This document shows, one piece after another, positions 1 to 6,114 of a stretch of DNA of 8,226 nt. Source of the stretch: JBFGSX01 sp041581335 (GTDB lineage: Archaea > Thermoplasmatota > E2 > JACPAO01 > JAHFTW01); contig JBFIDG010000093.1 of the NCBI GenBank assembly GCA_041581335.1, positions 1 to 8,226 on the forward strand, given 5' to 3'. The translations under genes and the position numbers were made by a program. Numbering within the stretch: position 1 is the first letter of the stretch; the number at the start of each line of letters is the position of its first letter. Below the pieces are notes generated by a model that worked only from the letters and a program-made list of their open reading frames with translations, had not been told where the DNA came from and ran no database searches.

Positions 1-500
1 AAGGCGGCGGTGTCGGTCGCGGTCAGGCACAACAGGCCATCGTGGCGGACCGAGCGCATGGCGGCATCCAGCATCGGCATCGGGCTACCGAACGGATCGA
101 CGTCGACGATGTCGTAGCGGCGGGCCGCCAGGAACATGTGGGCCGCGCCGCGCTGGGCGTCCAGGCGCTCGGGGGCGATGCCCAAGGCGTCGCGGCCTTC
201 CAGAAGCGTGCGGACGGCGTTGGGGTCGCCGTCGTTGGCGTGGACGATGATGTCGGCTTCGACCTCGTTGGCCAGGCGCAGGGAACGGGCGCCGGCGCCG
301 GCCAGCACATCGGCGACGTCCAGTTGCCGGCCGCGCCGCTTGGCCCATGCCTCGACGACCATCAAGGAGAGGTCACGGTTGACCTGCATGGCCGGGTTGT
401 AGAACGGCCGGTCACGGTCGTGGGTGCCGGGCCCAGTATGGCCTCCGCTGACTGCATCTTCATGCAGCGGAAGGGGAGTGGCGCCCTCGACGACCGCCAC
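1..500 (-). CDS. trm1: tRNA (guanine(26)-N2)-dimethyltransferase Trm1, 3' end cut by window
   Basis: Trm1 uses S-adenosylmethionine to methylate N2 of G26 in tRNA, in the cytoplasm. Of the 166 residues visible, the family hallmarks are FYNPAMQVNRDLS (residues 33-45), the SAM-binding motif I strand and glycine loop DVLAGAGARSLRLANE (64-79), the acidic end of the next strand (HANDGDPNAV, 87-96), and the catalytic-site motif DVDPFGSPM (133-141) followed by LTATD (159-163). The order and spacing match archaeal Trm1. The reading frame has no suitable ATG upstream of the conserved block. I chose GTG at 500 because GAGG (506-509) sits 5 nt upstream and overlaps the stop codon of the preceding NTPase gene, which leaves a 7-bp gap and suggests translational coupling. 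The loop of about 20 residues before FYNP (residues 13-30) is rich in Gly, His and Asp. The rest of the catalytic domain and the C-terminal domain lie outside the window. The family assignment is firm; the start is likely. Confidence 0.93.
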   Translation of the reverse strand, partial: MAVVEGATPLPLHEDAVSGGHTGPGTHDRDRPFYNPAMQVNRDLSLMVVEAWAKRRGRQLDVADVLAGAGARSLRLANEVEADIIVHANDGDPNAVRTLLEGRDALGIAPERLDAQRGAAHMFLAARRYDIVDVDPFGSPMPMLDAAMRSVRHDGLLCLTATDTAA

Positions 501-505
501 GAAGG

Positions 506-509
506 CCTC
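506..509 (-). promoter_or_regulatory. Shine-Dalgarno GAGG for trm1, overlapping NTPase stop
   Basis: On the minus strand GAGG lies 5 nt before the GTG at 500 and shares two bases with the NTPase stop codon TGA (510-508). It decides the GTG start of trm1, since the frame offers no ATG before the conserved region. Confidence 0.6.
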
Positions 510-1098
510 AGTAGTACGACGTCTGAAGGTGGTCCTTCAGCAGCTTCTCGATCTTGTACGGAAGCAGGTTCTTGTTGACGGCGGTGACCTCGAGGATGCG
601 CACGTCGTCGCGGCGACGCAGGTCCTGCAACAAGGGGTTGCGGGACTTCTTGTGCAGCGTCATGATGACGGGCTTCGGGCAGTCAAGGGCTTCCTTGACG
701 ACCTTGTTGAAGTCCTCGGAGTGCATCTCCATCTTGCCGACCTCGTCGATGATGATGATGTCCACCTCGTCGTCGTGGATGGCGTCGCGGACGGCCTTCA
801 CACCGATGCGGTCGAGGGGTTCGGTCTTGACATAGTACATGCCGTCGTCCGTCTCCGTCTTCTCGCGGATGTTGTTGTCGAATTCCTTGCTGGCAAAGAC
901 TTCCTTCTCGCCAGTCTGCCAGTCTTCGACATAGAAGCCGACGCGGACCGTGCCATCGCCTGGACGGTATGCCCTTGTGATCATGCCGCCGATGACGAAT
1001 TCGTCACGCTCGAGCTTGCGGCAGATAGCGGCAAGCGTGGCAGTCTTCCCTACGTTGGGCAGTCCAGTGATGCCGATCTTCGGCTTGGTGTCATGCAT
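508..1098 (-). CDS. THEP1-family nucleoside-triphosphatase (NTPase_1)
   Basis: This 196-residue P-loop NTPase matches the THEP1/NTPCR family, small enzymes that hydrolyse ATP, GTP and other NTPs in vitro; their cellular role is unsettled. Visible motifs are the Walker A loop GLPNVGKT (residues 12-19), a Walker B strand VDIIIIDE (112-119) running into the family signature DEVGKME (118-124), the TLHKKSRNPLL segment (147-157) and the C-terminal EVTAVNKNLLP (170-180). The length is normal for the family. Upstream of ATG 1098 lie GAGG (8 nt away) and AGGTG (2 nt away), and an archaeal TATA box is 40 bp upstream, so this is the first gene of the unit. The stop lies 7 bp before trm1, indicating an operon. 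The stretch 71-92 (KEFDNNIREKTETDDGMYYV) is more charged than usual for this GC-rich genome. Family is certain; physiological substrate is unknown. Confidence 0.92.
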   Translation of the reverse strand: MHDTKPKIGITGLPNVGKTATLAAICRKLERDEFVIGGMITRAYRPGDGTVRVGFYVEDWQTGEKEVFASKEFDNNIREKTETDDGMYYVKTEPLDRIGVKAVRDAIHDDEVDIIIIDEVGKMEMHSEDFNKVVKEALDCPKPVIMTLHKKSRNPLLQDLRRRDDVRILEVTAVNKNLLPYKIEKLLKDHLQTSYY

Positions 1099-1137
1099 GG
1101 CACCTTCCTCGCAATATGTCCGAGTATGGGGATGGCT

Positions 1138-1145
1138 TACTTATA
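1138..1145 (-). promoter_or_regulatory. Archaeal TATA box for the NTPase-trm1 operon
   Basis: The minus strand reads TATAAGTA within an otherwise GC-rich stretch (CCGTATAAGTAAGCC). It lies 40-47 bp upstream of the NTPase ATG. With the usual 22-27 bp from TATA box to initiation, transcription would start roughly 15-20 nt before the ATG, leaving room for the GAGG/AGGTG ribosome-binding site. It is the best TATA box in the window. The rest of the 136-bp gap (1099-1234) shows no T-tract terminator for the upstream gene. Confidence 0.7.
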
Positions 1146-1234
1146 CGGGCCGGCCGAGACCCGCCACCCGACGTCCGTCCGGGCGCGGCTTGCAGGGCCG
1201 ACGGTCGGGGCCGCCGTGCGCCATCCGGGGCGGC

Positions 1235-1960
1235 TCAGGCCGGGCCGGCGCCGTCGGCCTCACCGTCGCGCAGGGCCAGGATCCGTTCCAGCTCCGCGGT
1301 GGGCTGGTAGACCGTGTAGCGGCTGACCCGGTACTTCTCCACCAGGCCGTGTTCCTCGAGGCGCGCCAGGTGTTTGCTGGCGCTCGGTGCCCGGACATTG
1401 GTCGCCTCACAGATGGCGCCCTGGTGTGCGCCGGGCGTCGCGGCGACGGCCATGGCGATGTCTCGCGCCGTGCTCTGCTCCAGCACGGACCAGCCGCGCC
1501 GGACGCGGGCTTCCGGCGTGTTGGCGACCCAGTAGCGATGGTGGTTGCCTTGCCGATGGCTGACGACCTTGTCTTGGCGGCGCAGACGATCGAGGTGGTA
1601 GACCGCCGTGCCCCAGGCGACGTCGTTGGCCATGCGGACATCTTGGATGGAGGCGCCGGGGTTTGCTTCCAGGTAGGCCAGGATCTTGAGGCGGTTCTGG
1701 TTCTCGAGCGCGGAGGAATGGAAACGCGAGACGAGCGGCGCGAAGACACCGACCTTCAGCAGGCGAGTCGCGACCGCTGTGACGCGGCCGGGGGGCAGCC
1801 ATAGCAGTTTGTACCCGACGCTCGAAGCGCCATAGATCGTCATCACGACCCATAGGAGGCCAGGGACGAGCGCCAACGCCTCGTGCACGAAGGCCAACGT
1901 GACGAAGCCGGTGCCGGCGAGCAGCCACAAGGCGAGGGCTGCGAGGATCCTTCTACGCAT
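1235..1960 (-). CDS. Membrane-anchored double winged-helix transcriptional regulator
   Basis: The 241-residue protein has two hydrophobic helices at the N-terminus (about residues 5-25 and 28-49), a basic/amphipathic linker (50-80), then two winged helix-turn-helix domains. The first (about 85-147) contains ENQNRLKILAYLEANPG, the GTAVYHLDRL recognition-helix region and a wing ending in HHRYWV. The second (about 155-228) contains an EQSTARDIAMAV helix, SASKHLARLEEHGLVEKY and the wing SRYTVYQP. This layout is common in Thermoplasmata-like archaea; the DNA-binding half should face the cytoplasm. No ligand or target is known. ATG 1960 is preferred to an in-frame TTG six bases upstream, which would add only two residues; no clear ribosome-binding site precedes either. 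The gene is divergent from the first surface-protein gene, separated by 178 bp, so that promoter is a natural candidate target (inference). Domain assignment is strong; function is generic. Confidence 0.82.
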   Translation of the reverse strand: MRRRILAALALWLLAGTGFVTLAFVHEALALVPGLLWVVMTIYGASSVGYKLLWLPPGRVTAVATRLLKVGVFAPLVSRFHSSALENQNRLKILAYLEANPGASIQDVRMANDVAWGTAVYHLDRLRRQDKVVSHRQGNHHRYWVANTPEARVRRGWSVLEQSTARDIAMAVAATPGAHQGAICEATNVRAPSASKHLARLEEHGLVEKYRVSRYTVYQPTAELERILALRDGEADGAGPA

Positions 1961-1982
1961 GGACAAGCGAGGTTCTGGTCGC

Positions 1983-2048
1983 CGGCGTGGATACCCGTCA
2001 TGGCGAACGCGCGGAACGAAGACAGCCTTCGCCGGTCATCCCACGCCG
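1983..2048. repeat. Imperfect palindrome, possibly a dispersed intergenic repeat
   Basis: Outer arms CGGCGTGG (1983-1990) and CCACGCCG (2041-2048) are fully complementary over 8 bp. Inner arms GGCGAA (2002-2007) and TTCGCC (2028-2033) are complementary over 6 bp. They are separated by an asymmetric internal loop of 11 and 7 nt and close on a 20-nt loop. From 1996, CGTCATGGCGA followed by GCGGAACGAAG resembles, by eye, the widespread CGTCATTGCGA...GCGAAACGACGAAG family of dispersed intergenic repeats in other genomes. Whether it recurs in this genome cannot be seen from one window. Confidence 0.45.
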
Positions 2049-2128
2049 CCATCTCCTAGGGTGTCGGCCAGGAGTGTTCCACCCGCTCGCCAACCCGGCC
2101 ATCTGGGTCGCCGGGCACATCCTGACTC

Positions 2129-2133
2129 GGTGA
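2129..2133 (+). promoter_or_regulatory. Shine-Dalgarno GGTGA fixing the start of surface protein 1
   Basis: GGTGA lies 5 nt before ATG 2139 and matches the anti-SD complement GGAGGTGATC. It supports this ATG over upstream in-frame starts as far back as 1899, which would add about 80 residues that do not look like protein and would cover the divergent promoter region. Confidence 0.65.
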
Positions 2134-2138
2134 GCCCA

Positions 2139-4061
2139 ATGTCCAATGCAAACACCGACACGACCAACCCGCGCAGATCGCGCAAGCCCCTGTGGTTCGG
2201 CGCCGCCGCCGTCACAGTGGTCCTCGTGCTGGCAGGCACCTTCATGGTCCCTGCCCTCACCGGCACCGATGACCTCTATGACCGCGAAAGCTCCGAGTCC
2301 CACGGGCTTTTTTCCGACCCCGATGCAGAGATCGCCCGCGCGATCGCTGAGATGAACGCCATCGCCCAGGGCGCAGCCCAGGCGATGGCCGAGGCTGGCG
2401 CCGCCGCAGAGGCGGACTTCAACGCCACCGCCCAGGCATCCGCCGAATCCGTCGCCAGTGCGGCAGACGACGCTGATGCAGAAGTCACTGCGGCAGGCAG
2501 CGCCGCAGGCAAGGTCCTCGAAGACGCCCCCACCGACTTCGATGGCAACGCCTCCAGCGCCGCCGACGCCGTGGGCGAGATGTCCGAGGGCAGCTCGTAC
2601 CAGGCAGACGTGGAATACAAGGTCCCACAAGACGTGGAGGCCTGGGAAGAACAGAACGCCAGCGCCCGCACCAAGCTCGCACTCGGTGTGCCCCTGACCG
2701 GCAACAGTGCCATCGACGGCCACATCTTCGCGGCCGTCGAAGCATACGTCAACGTGCGAGGCAACGTCACGGGCGTCGAAGAGGCACTTGCTAACGCGAC
2801 CGACGGCATCACCGTCGGCATCTTCACCGGCAAAGGCGGCATCCTCGTCACCGGCGAAGACGCCTCCTACATGGCGGCCCCTGACGAGAACGCCGCCATC
2901 GGCGCCTACGCCGAGGCCCAGGCGATCCTCGATGCCGGCTACGCCGGTCTTGAGAAGCTCCTGTCCGGCGTCAACGTGACCGCCCAGACGCAACTGGAGC
3001 TGGAGGCCGCCGTGCGCGCAGAACTGGAAGCGATGATCGAGGCTCAGGCCAAGGCCGAAGCCGAGATCGACGCGCAACTGGAAGCCCGCACCAAGGCGAC
3101 GTTCCAGGCCAGCGCGGAAGCCGAAGCCGAAGCCCACGCCGAAGCCGAAGCCCGCATCCAGGCCGCGATCGAGGCCCACGCAGAAGCCCGCCAGAAGGTC
3201 CACGCCCAGGCCGAGGCCCAGGCCGCTGCGGTGTTCGAGAAGAGCGCCGCCACGGCGCAGAGCCTAGAACTGCAGGCCGAGGCCGCCCTGGCACAGGCCG
3301 ACGAGGTCAGTGCCGCCATCTGGGCCAGTGCCAACGCCACCTTGGCGGTCCTCGCCAAGATCGAGGAGACCACTGGCACCGACACCAGCGCCCAAGCCGC
3401 AGCGACGGCGCAAGCCGCCGCCTCCGCGGAGGCCGCTGCCCGCGCCAAGGCCCAAGCAACAGCCAGCCTCCTGGCCCGCCAAGCAGCAGCCGTCCGCGCC
3501 AGTGCCCAGGCCCGCGCCGAGGTCGTTGTCCAGGTCGCCGTGAAGGCGGAGGCCCGCCTCGATGCCACACTGGCAGCCAGCATCGACATGACGCTGAAGG
3601 CCGAGGCGTACACGAAGGCGAAGATCCACGCCCGTGCCCAAGCCACCGTCGAAGCCCACGTCCAAGCCGCCATCCGCGCCAAGGCACGGGTCGACGCATC
3701 GTACACGGGACAAGCGCACTTCCTGCTGGATGCGGCCATGAAGGCCAACGCCGCCGCCTACCTCAGCGTCGATGGCAGCCGTGGCATCCCGGAGATGATC
3801 CGTTCGGATGCCTCCTACGACGTGGCCCGTGATGCCGCCATCGTCCGCGATGTCGCCCAGGACTACGACCAGCAGAAGGAATACGGCCTCGACTACGAAG
3901 ACAAGGCCGCCGAATGGAACAGCAAGGCCGACGAACTGGACACCGAGAACGACGTCATGACCGGCATGACGTACCTCGCTGACAGCGACATCGACAAGCA
4001 GCTGACCGTCATCGGCGTCGTCGGCCACAACCTGAACGCCATGGGCCAGCAGTACCTGTAA
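2139..4061 (+). CDS. Alanine-rich membrane-anchored surface protein 1 (period-2 stalk)
   Basis: I recognise no named family. The 640-residue protein starts with a basic N-terminus (PRRSRKP, residues 11-17) followed by a single hydrophobic segment (18-38), so the bulk should lie outside the membrane, anchored or cleaved. Regions: Ala/Asp/Ser-rich stretch 62-130; a more ordinary 'head' about 156-292; an Ala-rich stalk 278-544; a C-terminal tail 545-640 with VAQDY (572-576) and W593-x6-LD. In the stalk, even-numbered residues are almost all Ala, Val, Leu or Ile and odd-numbered ones mostly charged or polar. Seven N-glycosylation sequons (N95, N137, N173, N209, N219, N279, N399) fit exposure outside an archaeal cell. 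There is no cysteine. The next gene encodes a diverged paralogue. The ATG was chosen for its GGTGA ribosome-binding site and the membrane segment close to the N-terminus. An adhesin, filament or cell-wall spacer role is possible; an intracellular role is unlikely. Coding status is supported by SD, codon usage and paralogy. Confidence 0.85.
   Translation: MSNANTDTTNPRRSRKPLWFGAAAVTVVLVLAGTFMVPALTGTDDLYDRESSESHGLFSDPDAEIARAIAEMNAIAQGAAQAMAEAGAAAEADFNATAQASAESVASAADDADAEVTAAGSAAGKVLEDAPTDFDGNASSAADAVGEMSEGSSYQADVEYKVPQDVEAWEEQNASARTKLALGVPLTGNSAIDGHIFAAVEAYVNVRGNVTGVEEALANATDGITVGIFTGKGGILVTGEDASYMAAPDENAAIGAYAEAQAILDAGYAGLEKLLSGVNVTAQTQLELEAAVRAELEAMIEAQAKAEAEIDAQLEARTKATFQASAEAEAEAHAEAEARIQAAIEAHAEARQKVHAQAEAQAAAVFEKSAATAQSLELQAEAALAQADEVSAAIWASANATLAVLAKIEETTGTDTSAQAAATAQAAASAEAAARAKAQATASLLARQAAAVRASAQARAEVVVQVAVKAEARLDATLAASIDMTLKAEAYTKAKIHARAQATVEAHVQAAIRAKARVDASYTGQAHFLLDAAMKANAAAYLSVDGSRGIPEMIRSDASYDVARDAAIVRDVAQDYDQQKEYGLDYEDKAAEWNSKADELDTENDVMTGMTYLADSDIDKQLTVIGVVGHNLNAMGQQYL
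2970..3770 (+). repeat. Dipeptide-alternating (A-x)n protein region of surface protein 1
   Basis: This encodes residues 278-544. Nonpolar residues fall on even positions for 278-364 (exceptions T284, T318, Q352) and again for 418-544 (exceptions Q448, T492, G524). The phase is mostly kept through 376-408 between them. At DNA level this gives runs of GCC plus a variable codon, with local hexamer repeats of GCCGAA at about 3114-3155. Typical peptides are AEAEAHAEAEAR and KARVDASY. Confidence 0.85.
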
Positions 4062-4072
4062 GCAGGACCGCC

Positions 4073-4108
4073 AGCCGACCTCAGCCCCTCTTCCCTCTTC
4101 CTCTCCCC
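4073..4108 (+). terminator. Polypyrimidine 3' element after surface protein 1
   Basis: Twelve bases after the stop codon, AGCCGAC is followed by a C/T-only run (about 4084-4108). It aligns with 6060-6096 behind the second surface-protein gene at about 29 of 35 aligned positions. Pyrimidine- and U-rich tracts serve as archaeal terminators, so termination is the likeliest role. The stem seen at the second copy is not conserved here. Confidence 0.45.
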
Positions 4109-4218
4109 ATGTCGTCGCCGGGTGCGATCCCCGGCCACGGCCCCTTCGCGGCAACGTTCCACTGGTTCGAGCCGACGCCTATGGCGGTCGCCCACCAAGC
4201 AGTGTTTGGCGAGCAATC

Positions 4219-6060
4219 ATGAGCCAAACCACCACCCCCCACACGTCCGGAAAGACGCGCAAGACCGCATTCGCCGTCGGCGCCGTCCTCGCATTGGTCG
4301 GCATCGCGTTCGCGGCGACCATGTATGTCACCGGCGATGCCGAGACCCTAGAATCCAACGCCTTCGGATCCGGCAGTGAGCTGGACCCGGTCTCCTCCCT
4401 CACCTCTCTGTCTGCGCCGCTTCCTGGCCTGGACGGCGCCGCCTCCGGCGCCTTGGCCCACAGCGCCAGCGTCCAAGGAGACGCGGCCGCCCAGGTCGAC
4501 GCCTCCGTCGAGGACGCACAGGCCCGCGTCGACGCAGCCGCCGGTCAAGCCGGGGACATCCTGGCTGGCACGGACGGCGGCATCGAAGCCTACCTCGCCG
4601 GCCTCAACGCATACAACGTGCAGGACCTGCAGGCCCGCCTCGGTGCCCAGAGCGGCACGGCGTTCCTGTGGAACAGCATGCCGAGCACTGTCGTCATGGA
4701 GGGCGACGAGGTCCACTTTGAGCAGACCGGCCATGCGGAGGTCGACGAGGCGCTGTTGCAGGCCGAGGCGATCATCGCACAGATCCAGGCCATGTACGGC
4801 AGCGCCGAGGTGCAGACGCTGTTCGCCACCGCCGACCAGACCGCCGGCGAGAACGGTGTCCCGGTCCGCGTGCCGGGCCTTGTCAAGAGCCCCTTCGGTG
4901 CCGAGAGCGCCGTCGAGCCCGACGAAGACGGGGCCCTCATCGCCAAGGCCCACGCAGAGGCGTTGCTGGGCACTGTCGATGGTGGCTATGGCACCCTCCT
5001 TGGTGGCCTGCAGCAGGCCCGCGCGACCCAGACCGGCCTTGCCGGTGAGGTCGACGGTGCTCTGGCCGCAGCGGCCAAGTTCCGCTCCGAAGCAAGCGCT
5101 GCCGTGGATGCCGAGCACAAGGCCCGCGTCGATGCCGTGGCCGCAGCCGGCGCCGAATACGAAGCCCGGCTCAGCCAAGCCGCCGAGGCCTACTTGGCCG
5201 GCGTCGAGAGCGCCGCCGCAGAAGCCGAGGCCGGCCTCGACGCCGAGCTCGCCGCGCAACTCGCGGCCATCGAGAACGGCAGCGCCGAGGCGCAGAGCCA
5301 GCTCGATGCCCACGTCGATGCAGTGCGCAGCGAAGCCGACGCGCGCCTGGCCGGCATCGCCCAGGCCGAAGCCGATGTCCGTGCCAATGCCGGTGCCATC
5401 AGCGCCGCGGACGCTGAAGCCTTCTTCACGGCCAGCGCCGCCGCCAAGGCCCAGATCGAAGCCCAAGTGGCCGGCGCCGAATCCGCTGCCGCCGAACTCA
5501 AGGGCCAGATCAGTGCCGAAGCCGAAGCGCGCAAGGCCGAACTGGAAAGCACGGTCGCCGCCGCGCACGCCGAACTGGAGGCCCGCGTCGATGAGAGCCG
5601 CAGCTGGGCCGAGGCCCAGGTCGGCATGCTCCAAGGCGACGTGGACGGCGCCCTGGCCAGTGCCATCGCGGTCCAGGGTGAACTGCGCAGTGCCGCCAAG
5701 ACCGGCATCGACCAGGCCGTCGTCGCCCACAAGGCCGAGCTGAAGACCCGCGCCTACGCCGCCGTGGCGGACGCTCGCGCCTACGCCGAGACCGCACAGG
5801 CCACGGTCGAACAGGTGCAGGGTGAAGCCTACGCCGAGGTCGGCAACGACCTGCGCTTCATCGGCTCCGTCGCGGACGACTACGGCAGCGTCCCCACGCC
5901 GGAACGCCAAGCCGCCGCCGACGCCTGGATGCTCGTGCAGGCACAGCTTGACAGCAGCCTCGGTGCGGTCCTCGTCGAGGGCAGCAAGATCAGCGCCGAA
6001 GCGAGTGCTGTGGCAGAAGCCGCCGCACAGGCCGAAGCGGCCCTTGGCAGCCGGTTCTGA
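4219..6060 (+). CDS. Alanine-rich membrane-anchored surface protein 2 (hendecad stalk)
   Basis: No named family is recognised. The 613-residue protein has a basic N-terminus (GKTRK, 11-15), one hydrophobic segment (about 17-38), an Ala-rich stretch (71-118), a 'head' (120-280), a long helical Ala/Glu-rich stalk (281-545) and a short tail. It is paralogous to the preceding protein. Shared features are MS plus a Thr-rich start; PDE[ND] followed by an Ala-rich helix, GY-x2-L and TQ (P234 to L274 here, P248 to L286 there); and the tail signature VADDY (551-555)...W570-x6-LD. In the stalk, large hydrophobics recur every 11 residues: V307, L318, V329, L340, I351, L362, and later I431, L442, L453. 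That is the mark of a right-handed or hendecad coiled coil. There is no cysteine and only one sequon (N353). ATG 4219 follows a weak GGCGAG; no clear TATA box precedes it, so co-transcription with the first gene is possible. A role as a surface stalk or spacer is inference. Confidence 0.85.
   Translation: MSQTTTPHTSGKTRKTAFAVGAVLALVGIAFAATMYVTGDAETLESNAFGSGSELDPVSSLTSLSAPLPGLDGAASGALAHSASVQGDAAAQVDASVEDAQARVDAAAGQAGDILAGTDGGIEAYLAGLNAYNVQDLQARLGAQSGTAFLWNSMPSTVVMEGDEVHFEQTGHAEVDEALLQAEAIIAQIQAMYGSAEVQTLFATADQTAGENGVPVRVPGLVKSPFGAESAVEPDEDGALIAKAHAEALLGTVDGGYGTLLGGLQQARATQTGLAGEVDGALAAAAKFRSEASAAVDAEHKARVDAVAAAGAEYEARLSQAAEAYLAGVESAAAEAEAGLDAELAAQLAAIENGSAEAQSQLDAHVDAVRSEADARLAGIAQAEADVRANAGAISAADAEAFFTASAAAKAQIEAQVAGAESAAAELKGQISAEAEARKAELESTVAAAHAELEARVDESRSWAEAQVGMLQGDVDGALASAIAVQGELRSAAKTGIDQAVVAHKAELKTRAYAAVADARAYAETAQATVEQVQGEAYAEVGNDLRFIGSVADDYGSVPTPERQAAADAWMLVQAQLDSSLGAVLVEGSKISAEASAVAEAAAQAEAALGSRF
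5137..5598 (+). repeat. Hendecad (11-residue) coiled-coil stalk of surface protein 2
   Basis: Covers residues 307-460. Exact 11-residue spacing is seen at V307/L318/V329/L340/I351/L362, at V366/L377 and V369/I380, and at I431/L442/L453 and V446/V457. Remaining core positions are mostly alanine. Hendecad repeats are known from right-handed coiled coils such as the stalk of archaeal tetrabrachion. Confidence 0.7.
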
Positions 6061-6096
6061 GCCGACGCTCGGCCCTTCTCCTTTCTTCCTCTCTGC
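6060..6096 (+). terminator. Stem-loop plus pyrimidine tract after surface protein 2
   Basis: GCCGA (6061-6065) and TCGGC (6069-6073) form a perfect 5-bp stem with a 3-nt loop directly behind the stop codon. A T/C-only run containing TTT follows (6073-6095). This resembles a transcription terminator. The same element, without the perfect stem, lies behind surface protein 1. Confidence 0.55.
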
Positions 6097-6114
6097 AAGC
6101 CGTGGCCCGTGGGG

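Larger units (their letters stand above)
1961..2138. promoter_or_regulatory. Divergent intergenic region between regulator and surface-protein gene
   Basis: These 178 bp must hold the promoters for the minus-strand regulator and the plus-strand surface protein. I see no convincing TATA box for either; the region is GC-rich throughout. It contains the imperfect palindrome at 1983-2048 and the ribosome-binding site GGTGA (2129-2133). The absence of a TATA box, together with the palindrome, may mean regulated or weak promoters, but that is inference. Confidence 0.5.

Noticed and set aside
424..1326. Plus-strand open frame of 300 codons across the NTPase gene
   Set aside because: It is antisense to a clear THEP1-type gene with Walker motifs and extends through its promoter.
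1899..2138. N-terminal extension of surface protein 1 to an upstream start
   Set aside because: The extra 80 residues overlap the start of the divergent regulator and the palindrome, look non-coding, and would bury the membrane segment far from the N-terminus. ATG 2139 has a good ribosome-binding site.
1998..3203. Long minus-strand open frame (401 codons) antisense to surface protein 1
   Set aside because: It encodes a Gly/Leu/Phe-rich product that simply mirrors the GCC-GAA type codons of the real gene. It has no family resemblance or convincing start, and it also covers the divergent promoter region.
3264..4154. Minus-strand open frame of 296 codons
   Set aside because: It overlaps the 3' half of surface protein 1 and the downstream intergenic region, has biased composition and no motifs.
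4164..4173. GGTTCGAGCC, resembling a tRNA T-loop
   Set aside because: The flanking bases do not form the T-stem (ACTGG does not pair with CGACG) and no acceptor or anticodon arms can be drawn around it.
4348..5910. Long minus-strand open frame (520 codons) antisense to surface protein 2
   Set aside because: This is the same artefact of GC-rich alanine codons read in reverse. The plus-strand frame has a membrane segment, hendecads and a paralogue; this one has nothing recognisable.
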